Part shown: piece by piece, positions 5,971 to 10,653 of the stretch
Position numbering within the stretch: position 1 is the stretch's first letter
Layout of the letters: each line of letters opens with the position of its first letter
Assembly: GCA_021160355.1 (NCBI GenBank)
Contig: JAGHCS010000068.1
Coordinates: 1 to 10,653, forward strand
DNA from: Candidatus Cloacimonadota bacterium
Lineage (GTDB): Bacteria > Cloacimonadota > Cloacimonadia > JGIOTU-2
Direction: 5' to 3'
Length of the DNA stretch: 10,653 nt
Translations under genes and position numbers: made by a program
The notes under the pieces: model-generated
Told to the model about the DNA's origin: nothing
What the model saw: the letters and a program-made list of their open reading frames with translations, nothing else
Database searches by the model: none

Positions 5971-8319
5971 CTATGCCGCTCCTGTATCCTTATACAATGC
6001 ATGATCAAGCACCTCATCCATTGTTTCAACGGAAATAATATTTAATCCTTTTTTGATCTGTTTTTTAACTTCAGTCAATTCTCGGAAATTCTTTTTTGGA
6101 ATAATTATATTTTTTATCTTCGCACGCTGTGCAGCAACAAGCTTTTCTTCCAAACCTCCGATGGGTAGTACATTCCCCATAAGAGTGATCTCTCCCGTCA
6201 TGGCATAATCCACACGAACCTTTCTTGAGGAAAGCGCTGATATAATTGCTGTTGCGATTGTGATTCCTGCCGAAGGACCATCCTTCGGAATCGCACCTTC
6301 TGGAACATGTATGTGAATATCTTTTGTTTTATAAAAGTCCTTTTTTATTCCGAAATCAGCATAATGAGCCCTAGCATAACTCAGCGCAGCATTGGCTGAT
6401 TCTTTCATAACATCTCCAAGTTTCCCGGTGAGAGAAAGGTTGCCTTTTCCTTCCAAAACTACTGCTTCTACCTGCAAAAGAACACCACCCACAGAAGTCC
6501 AAGCGAGTCCATTTGCCACGCCAATATTATCTTCTTTCTTAACATCAGAATATAGATATTTCTCCATACCAAGATACTTTCTGATACTGGATTCTGTAAC
6601 TTTATAGGAATTCTTTGTTTTATCTTTAAGATACTCGCGCACAATTTTTCGAAGAATCGCAGAAATATTTCTTTCGAGATTACGTACACCTGCTTCACGT
6701 GTATAATTTCTGATTATTTTTAGAAAGGCATTATCGGAAAATTCAACTTTGATCTTATTATTGAAACCGTGTTTTTCAATTTGTTTTGGAAGAAGGAACC
6801 CCTCTGCGATCCGACACTTCTCAAGTTCGGTATATCCCGGCAGAGTAATAACTTCCATTCTATCTTGAAGTGCAGGAGGAATCGAAAAAAGATTGTTCGC
6901 TGTGGTGATAAACAGCACTTGTGAGAGGTCATATCCTATCTCAATATAGTGATCATGGAATTCATAATTTTGTTCAGGGTCGAGTACTTCCAGCAACGCA
7001 GCAGATGGATCTCCACGAAAATCCATGCTCATTTTATCAACTTCATCGAGCATTATAACCGGATTTTTCGTCCTCACACGTTTCATTGCCTGAATGATTA
7101 TTCCGGGCATTGCTCCGATATATGTTTTTCTGTGCCCTCGAATTTCTGCTTCATCACGCACACCACCAAGAGAAAGGCGCACGAACTTTCTGTTCAATGA
7201 TCTTGCAATTGATTGTCCCAGCGATGTTTTTCCAACACCGGGAGGACCGACAAAGCACAATATCTGACCTTTTACTTTTTTGACCATTTTGAGCACTGCA
7301 AGATATTCGACAATGCGCTCTTTGATCTTCTTTAAACCGTAATGATCATCATCAAGAATTTTTTCTGTTTCAGTAAGATCAAATCGTCCCTTTTTGGGAT
7401 TATTCCATGGCAGGTCTGTGAGCCAGTTTAAATAGTTGAGCGAAACCGAGTATTCAGGAGAAATCGGATTGGTTCTGCGCATTTTATTCAGCTCATAATC
7501 AGCCTTCTCTTTTGCTTCCTCTGATAGTTGTAACTTGCTTAACCTTTTTTCAATTTCTCTTACTTCTACGTTCTGTTCTTCAGAAAATCCGAGTTCTTTC
7601 TGGATCGCTTTCAATTCCTGATTGAGAAAATATTCTTTTTGACTCTTTGTCAGTTTACTTCTCACTTCCCCAGCAATTTTTTTTCGAATTTTCAATATCT
7701 CAAGTTCTTTGGAAATATACTCGATCAGATCGAAGATCCTCTCCATTAAATTGAGTTCGAGAATTTTCTGTTTGACCTCTAGGTCGAGATCAATATTCGA
7801 AGCAATAAAATCTACTTTATCGTCCATTGATTTGAGATTTTCATAAGTTATAAGTACATCTTCAGAGAAGTTTCTACTTAGCTTCCCATACTCCTTAAAA
7901 TCATGTTCCAATGTTTGAAGAAGTGCGATATTCTCAGATGTTTCTTTTAATGTTTCCTTTGGAATAAGCTCCAGACGAGCGCTCATATAATCATCAGAAA
8001 AATAGAGCTCCTCTATCTTGGCACGCTGCAATCCTTCAACAAGAATTCGAATGGTCGCATCAGGCATTTTCAATATCTGCAAAATCTGGCAAACCACCCC
8101 CATATCATACATATCTTCTTGTTGGGGTTTTTGTGTGTCCGGTGATTTTTGAGCAACGCAGAAGATAATCTTGTTCTTCCCATACGCTTCTTCAGTTGCT
8201 TTGATTGAATGTGTTCTTCCAATAACCAGAGGTACGATCATTTGAGGAAAGATCACAATATTTCTGGTTGGAATTATCGGGAGTGTATTTTCTTTTTCTT
8301 TTAAAATTTTTTCTGTCAT
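5971..8319 (-). CDS. lon: ATP-dependent Lon protease
   Basis: A complete 782-residue LonA-type protease, close to the Escherichia coli length (784). It forms a hexameric cytosolic AAA+ machine that unfolds and degrades damaged and regulatory proteins. Order of domains: N-terminal substrate-binding LON domain (about 12-200, beginning LPIIPTRNIVIFPQM), coiled-coil/helical linker (200-330), AAA+ module with Walker A GPPGVGKT (358-365) and Walker B VIMLDEVD (421-428), then the C-terminal Ser-Lys protease. Catalytic Ser683 is in PKDGPSAGIT and Lys726 in GGLEEKLVAAQRA. The ATG at 8319 is the first that fits; an ATG seven bases further upstream (8326) is out of frame and closes after three codons. 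AGG is the only Shine-Dalgarno-like element and is about twelve bases away. It is first in the seven-gene run and follows a clear promoter. No CIRCE-type heat-shock operator is visible. Confidence 0.98.
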   Translation of the reverse strand: MTEKILKEKENTLPIIPTRNIVIFPQMIVPLVIGRTHSIKATEEAYGKNKIIFCVAQKSPDTQKPQQEDMYDMGVVCQILQILKMPDATIRILVEGLQRAKIEELYFSDDYMSARLELIPKETLKETSENIALLQTLEHDFKEYGKLSRNFSEDVLITYENLKSMDDKVDFIASNIDLDLEVKQKILELNLMERIFDLIEYISKELEILKIRKKIAGEVRSKLTKSQKEYFLNQELKAIQKELGFSEEQNVEVREIEKRLSKLQLSEEAKEKADYELNKMRRTNPISPEYSVSLNYLNWLTDLPWNNPKKGRFDLTETEKILDDDHYGLKKIKERIVEYLAVLKMVKKVKGQILCFVGPPGVGKTSLGQSIARSLNRKFVRLSLGGVRDEAEIRGHRKTYIGAMPGIIIQAMKRVRTKNPVIMLDEVDKMSMDFRGDPSAALLEVLDPEQNYEFHDHYIEIGYDLSQVLFITTANNLFSIPPALQDRMEVITLPGYTELEKCRIAEGFLLPKQIEKHGFNNKIKVEFSDNAFLKIIRNYTREAGVRNLERNISAILRKIVREYLKDKTKNSYKVTESSIRKYLGMEKYLYSDVKKEDNIGVANGLAWTSVGGVLLQVEAVVLEGKGNLSLTGKLGDVMKESANAALSYARAHYADFGIKKDFYKTKDIHIHVPEGAIPKDGPSAGITIATAIISALSSRKVRVDYAMTGEITLMGNVLPIGGLEEKLVAAQRAKIKNIIIPKKNFRELTEVKKQIKKGLNIISVETMDEVLDHALYKDTGAA

Positions 8320-8350
8320 ATATACATAAAACCTAGATTATTTACAATAA

Positions 8351-8378
8351 ATTCTATCCTGTAGGTAATATTTGTCAA
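8351..8378 (-). promoter_or_regulatory. Predicted sigma70-type promoter of the lon operon
   Basis: On the minus strand a perfect TTGACA (8378 down to 8373) is followed after 16 bases by TAGAAT (8356 down to 8351), five of six matches to TATAAT. Transcription would start near 8344, leaving a leader of about 25 bases before the lon ATG. It is the only strong promoter seen upstream of the seven-gene run, so it probably drives the whole operon. Confidence 0.7.
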
Positions 8379-8437
8379 TGAAAAGCTCACATACTTTTTT
8401 CTCTACAATCGCATGAACGGCATAGCACTGCTTTTTC

Positions 8438-8443
8438 TTGACA
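8438..8443 (+). promoter_or_regulatory. Possible -35 box for tRNA-Pro
   Basis: A perfect TTGACA lies 33 bases before the tRNA. No good -10 stands at 16-18 bases (GGTTTT is there). CATACT at 8453-8458 resembles a -10 but is too close to this -35. The promoter is therefore only half supported. Confidence 0.3.
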
Positions 8444-8476
8444 GATGATTCTCATACTAAGGTTTTGATTCCCAGT

Positions 8477-8553
8477 CGGGATGTAGCGCAGCCCGGTAGC
8501 GCGCTTCGTTCGGGACGAAGAAGTCGCCGGTTCAAATCCGGCCATCCCGACCA
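8477..8553 (+). tRNA. tRNA-Pro (anticodon CGG)
   Basis: A complete 77-base tRNA. The acceptor stem CGGGATG (8477-8483) pairs with CATCCCG (8543-8549), followed by discriminator A and a genome-encoded CCA. The D stem is GCGC/GCGC; the anticodon stem CTTCG (8504-8508) pairs with CGAAG (8516-8520) around the loop TTCGGGA, giving anticodon CGG at 8511-8513 and reading CCG proline codons. The T stem GCCGG/CCGGC encloses TTCAAAT. All arms pair perfectly. The sequence closely resembles E. coli tRNA-Pro(CGG) through the anticodon arm. It is divergent from lon and convergent with the small membrane-protein gene, 38 bases away. Confidence 0.97.
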
Positions 8554-8591
8554 TTTTATTTTGAGTGAATGTGAAATAACAAAATATTATA

Positions 8592-8789
8592 TTATTCTTT
8601 TTTCTGAGACTTCATATAAGAAGCAACAAGGAAAAAAATTCCAAACAAAATGAAAGGATTCGCAGCTATAAAATAGTTTTCATGCTGTAACAGAATATTG
8701 CTGTGAGGAAAAAATATCTTATCTATTATTCCAAGAAGTATTAATATAGCTGCAACAATAGCACTGAGTTTCGCTAATATTTTGTACAT
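8592..8789 (-). CDS. Small two-helix membrane protein, unknown function
   Basis: I do not recognise this 65-residue protein. It has two hydrophobic segments: LAKLSAIVAAILILLGII (about 5-22) and FILFGIFFLVASYM (about 46-59), joined by a polar loop with FFPHSNILLQHENYF and ending in a basic tail KSQKKE. This suggests a helical hairpin in the inner membrane. I take the ATG at 8789, preceded by GGAG at an eight-base spacing; a longer frame to a TTG at 8825 has poorer support and would run into a hairpin region. It follows the 29-residue ribosomal peptide gene by 51 bases on the same strand and is probably the last gene of the HU group. Confidence 0.65.
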   Translation of the reverse strand: MYKILAKLSAIVAAILILLGIIDKIFFPHSNILLQHENYFIAANPFILFGIFFLVASYMKSQKKE

Positions 8790-8807
8790 ATACCGTACTC
8801 CACTTAT

Positions 8808-8839
8808 GATGCGTTTGTTATTCAAACCAGCAAAGCATC
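8808..8839. repeat. Intercistronic hairpin between the bS22-like and membrane-protein genes
   Basis: GATGC-G-TTTG (8808-8817) pairs with CAAAGCATC (8831-8839), a 9-bp stem with a single bulged G and a 13-base loop. It begins two bases after the bS22-like stop codon on the minus strand. No T-run follows, so it is more likely an RNA processing or stability element that separates expression of the two genes than a full terminator. Confidence 0.45.
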
Positions 8840-8840
8840 A

Positions 8841-8930
8841 TTATTTCTTTTTATGACGGTTCTTTTTTAGTCTTTTTTTACGTTTATGCTTATTGATTTT
8901 TGCTTTTTTTCTTTTTTTCCCGCAGGGCAT
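8841..8930 (-). CDS. 29-residue bS22/AURKAIP1(mS38)-type ribosomal peptide
   Basis: A tiny gene reading MPCGKKRKKAKINKHKRKKR (1-20) and ending in KKNRHKKK. Fourteen Lys and four Arg make up 18 of 29 residues. The GKKRKK start and the HKRKKRLKKNRHKKK end match the short AURKAIP1/COX24-domain proteins of Bacteroidota, relatives of mitochondrial mS38 and mycobacterial bS22, which bind the small ribosomal subunit. I infer the same here. The ATG at 8930 has GGAG five bases upstream. The gene sits 16 bases after the HU stop on the same strand, so it should be co-transcribed with the HU gene. The third residue is Cys, where I recall Ser in other members; this may not matter. It is below common gene-finder cut-offs and easily missed. 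Confidence 0.85.
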   Translation of the reverse strand: MPCGKKRKKAKINKHKRKKRLKKNRHKKK

Positions 8931-8946
8931 TGAATCTCCAAAATGA

Positions 8947-9228
8947 TTAGTTGTTATCCATTACTTCATCAATAAAGAACTTTGAAAACTTAAAGGTGGG
9001 AACCACTCGCTCTGGAAGATGTACAAGATCCTTTGTATTGGGATTACGTGCGATGCGCGATTTGCGTACCTTGTTTTTAAAAGTACCAAATCCTCTAAGT
9101 TCAATGTGCTCTCCATTGATCATACTGATCTTTATATTATCCAAGAGTGCATCAACGATAATTTTAGTGTCTTTTAATATTATTCCAGTTTCCTGAGAAA
9201 TTGCCTGAATTAAATCGGCTTTGGTCAT
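8947..9228 (-). CDS. HU/IHF-family DNA-binding protein
   Basis: A 93-residue histone-like protein that acts as a dimer, bending and compacting DNA. It begins MTKADLIQAISQETG, the usual helical base, and contains the beta-arm start GFGTF (46-50), the DNA-intercalating RNP with Pro63 (61-63) and the C-terminal PTFKFSKFF block. Several arm positions differ from the standard (SRIARNPNTKDL instead of GRNPxTGE, lacking the Gly after NPxT), so HU versus IHF subunit cannot be decided. The ATG at 9228 has a strong GGAGG four bases upstream. It is first in a short group with the bS22-like and membrane-protein genes and is divergent from the DUF2851 gene across a 155-base regulatory interval. Confidence 0.93.
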   Translation of the reverse strand: MTKADLIQAISQETGIILKDTKIIVDALLDNIKISMINGEHIELRGFGTFKNKVRKSRIARNPNTKDLVHLPERVVPTFKFSKFFIDEVMDNN

Positions 9229-9270
9229 GCGGCCTCCATGGATGGATTTTTTTTCTGTAATTGTCGACTA

Positions 9271-9287
9271 ATTTGTACATTACAAAT
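9271..9287. promoter_or_regulatory. Perfect 17-bp palindrome, candidate operator of the HU gene
   Basis: ATTTGTA-CAT-TACAAAT is a perfect inverted repeat with 7-bp arms. It begins 43 bases upstream of the HU start and lies just downstream of a minus-strand TTGACA, i.e. in the spacer/-10 zone of the likely HU promoter. This placement and symmetry fit a site for a dimeric repressor. No regulator gene is in the window and I do not match it to a named box. Confidence 0.45.
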
Positions 9288-9291
9288 CTTG

Positions 9292-9297
9292 TGTCAA
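9292..9297 (-). promoter_or_regulatory. Likely -35 box of the HU gene
   Basis: TTGACA reads on the minus strand from 9297 down to 9292. The expected -10 at 17 bases is AAATTA, a poor match; TACAAA is a better hexamer but at only 14 bases. The start of transcription therefore cannot be set. The palindrome at 9271-9287 overlaps the same interval. Confidence 0.4.
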
Positions 9298-9333
9298 ATT
9301 TTAATGAAAAAAAATATAATCACGATAAGAAAA

Positions 9334-9362
9334 TTGACAAATAAATCTTAATTTTTTATATA
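9334..9362 (+). promoter_or_regulatory. Predicted promoter of the DUF2851 gene
   Basis: TTGACA (9334-9339), a 17-base spacer and TATATA (9357-9362) form a near-consensus sigma70 promoter. Transcription would start about 15 bases before the ATG. AGAGGA at 9375-9380 is the ribosome binding site. Confidence 0.65.
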
Positions 9363-9383
9363 CATTCGTGATCAAGAGGACAG

Positions 9384-10653
9384 ATGAAAAAATATATAGC
9401 AGAAAATTTTTTATATCATATCTGGGATGAACAGCATCTAAAAGATACTATCTGTACTGTTGATGGAACTAAAATTGAGATACTCTTTCAGGGTAAATGG
9501 AATACAGATGCTGGACCGGATTTTGTGAATAGTATCATTCTTTTTGACGGGAAAAAGCTACAGGGAGATGTCGAGATACACAAGCACGAGTATGATTGGA
9601 AAGCTCACAATCATCATGAAGATAAAAATTATAATAATGTGATCCTTCATGTGGTTTTTTCAAATGATCAGAATGCTGAATTTACAATATCTGAAAATGG
9701 TAACAAAATCCCGATACTCGAACTCCAGACCAATCTCGATCAGCAGATAGACAAACTATGGAACCGCTATGGACAAAAACCATTCGACACCTCTCAGCAA
9801 GAAACTATAGAATGCCTTCTGGTAAAGGATTTGCGAGATATTAATTCGTTAAAGAACATTCTTTTCAATTTGGGGAAGGAGCGTTTTTTTAAGAAGTGTA
9901 AGCGCTTTTCTGCAGAATTATACAACTCGGATTTTAATCATATTCTCTATGAAGGAATAATCGAAGCTCTTGGTTATGGTAAGAATAAAATTCCCTTTTT
10001 TAAGCTGGCAAAGCTGCTTCCGTTTCAAAAACTGAAAACTTTCCCGAACGAATATAAAGATTTCAAAGACATATTTTGCATCCTACTTTTCACAGGCGGA
10101 CTTGATCTTCATGATTATAATTTCGCTTTCATTGATGAAAAGCTCTTGAAGCGATTTGACAAAATTCATTCCCGATTTCATGGAAAATCTTATCAAACAT
10201 TACACAAGAACGAATGGAATTTCTTTCGTTGCCGTCCACAAAACCATCCTGTGAACAGACTTTGGCAAATTGCACCTTTTCTTTATGACGCTCTCGAACA
10301 AGGAAATCTCATCAATTCGATCGTTGCACTTTTTAGTTATGGAGATACCCAGAAGATTGATGCACGGAAAATCGAAAAAGAGTTTTTGAGCATATTAAAT
10401 AAAGCGGATCATCCTTCACTCGGCTCATCACGATGCAGGGATATTTTCTCAAATATCATTCTACCGATATGTTATGTATATGCAGAAACACTTCATTATG
10501 ACACTTTGCAGAAAGCAATTACTAAAGTGTATAGCAAACTTCCAAAATTATCTGATAATTATATTACTCATTATATGCACACGCTTCTAAATGATGGCAT
10601 CCATTTTAAGATCAACTTACAAATGCAGCAGGGAATGATACAACTATATTACC
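9384..10653 (+). CDS. DUF2851 family protein, 3' end beyond window
   Basis: An uninterrupted frame of 423 codons from ATG 9384 (AGAGGA just upstream) to the right edge, with no stop. The family is recognised from the N-terminal block: ENFLYHIW (7-14), GKWNTDAGPDF (37-47), GDVEIH (61-66), DW (71-72), and NNVILHVVF (84-92), followed by a helical C-terminal domain with HPVNRL and the SLGSSRCRDIFSNIILP segment. Family proteins are typically a little over 420 residues, so probably only a short tail is missing; that tail usually follows the QQGMIQLYY-type segment seen at the edge. The function is unknown. The conserved D46/E64 spacing is loosely reminiscent of nuclease folds, but I cannot support that. 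No signal peptide is present. It is divergent from the HU gene, with its own promoter. Confidence 0.88.
   Translation, partial: MKKYIAENFLYHIWDEQHLKDTICTVDGTKIEILFQGKWNTDAGPDFVNSIILFDGKKLQGDVEIHKHEYDWKAHNHHEDKNYNNVILHVVFSNDQNAEFTISENGNKIPILELQTNLDQQIDKLWNRYGQKPFDTSQQETIECLLVKDLRDINSLKNILFNLGKERFFKKCKRFSAELYNSDFNHILYEGIIEALGYGKNKIPFFKLAKLLPFQKLKTFPNEYKDFKDIFCILLFTGGLDLHDYNFAFIDEKLLKRFDKIHSRFHGKSYQTLHKNEWNFFRCRPQNHPVNRLWQIAPFLYDALEQGNLINSIVALFSYGDTQKIDARKIEKEFLSILNKADHPSLGSSRCRDIFSNIILPICYVYAETLHYDTLQKAITKVYSKLPKLSDNYITHYMHTLLNDGIHFKINLQMQQGMIQLYY

Noticed and set aside
8320..8476. CIRCE or other heat-shock operator upstream of lon
   Set aside because: I looked for TTAGCACTC-N9-GAGTGCTAA-type repeats and found none; only a TTGACA/TAGAAT promoter is visible.
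8438..8653. Plus-strand 71-codon open frame across the tRNA
   Set aside because: It runs straight through the tRNA-Pro gene and has no ribosome binding site or protein-like composition; it is a by-product of the tRNA sequence.
8790..8825. TTG start giving a 77-residue membrane protein
   Set aside because: No ribosome binding site is at usable spacing and the region forms a hairpin; the ATG at 8789 follows GGAG.
1..10653. Defence island, phage, transposon or other undescribed multi-gene system
   Set aside because: No transposase, integrase, phage, toxin-antitoxin or nuclease-helicase sets are seen; nearly all genes are full-length housekeeping families with uniform composition.

Overview
The window is an AT-rich bacterial chromosomal segment of mostly housekeeping genes. 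The gene families point to the FCB/Bacteroidota-related part of the tree: an alternate GlmU-type sugar nucleotidyltransferase, a DUF2851 protein, a 29-residue bS22/AURKAIP1-type ribosomal peptide and a long two-domain ThyX. However, clear Shine-Dalgarno sequences precede most genes, and TTGACA/TAtaAT-type promoters are visible. Both argue against Bacteroidota proper. My best guess is an uncultured relative such as Cloacimonadota. This is inferred from gene content only, with low to moderate confidence.

Layout. (1) Positions 1-444 contain no gene I can support; from about 280 the region is crowded with palindromes and ends in a short tandem repeat that runs into the 3' end of thyX. (2) Positions 8319 down to 445 on the minus strand hold seven tightly packed genes, probably one operon: lon, a DUF4911 protein, meaB, a GlmU-like protein, ricT/yaaT, deoC and thyX. 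Gaps are 18 bases or fewer, and two or three junctions overlap or abut. A good sigma70-type promoter precedes lon. (3) A tRNA-Pro(CGG) lies on the plus strand at 8477-8553. (4) A second minus-strand group, 9228 down to 8592, encodes an HU-family protein, a very basic 29-residue ribosomal peptide and a 65-residue two-helix membrane protein. (5) From 9384 a plus-strand DUF2851 gene, with its own near-consensus promoter, runs off the right edge.

How the genes fit together. The long operon mixes protein quality control (Lon), a GTPase chaperone of B12-dependent acyl-CoA mutases (MeaB), nucleotide-sugar/cell-envelope metabolism (GlmU-like), a probable iron-sulfur RNA-processing factor (RicT) and deoxyribonucleotide metabolism (DeoC, ThyX). 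No single pathway joins all of them; the tight spacing suggests co-transcription rather than one machine. The second group looks like a growth-linked nucleoid and ribosome set. The most interesting points are the ThyX tandem with complementary loss of active-site motifs, the cysteine-cluster extension on DeoC, the 29-residue ribosomal peptide below usual gene-calling length, a perfect 17-bp palindrome upstream of the HU gene, and the repeat-derived end of thyX. I do not see a defence system, transposon, phage or CRISPR array.
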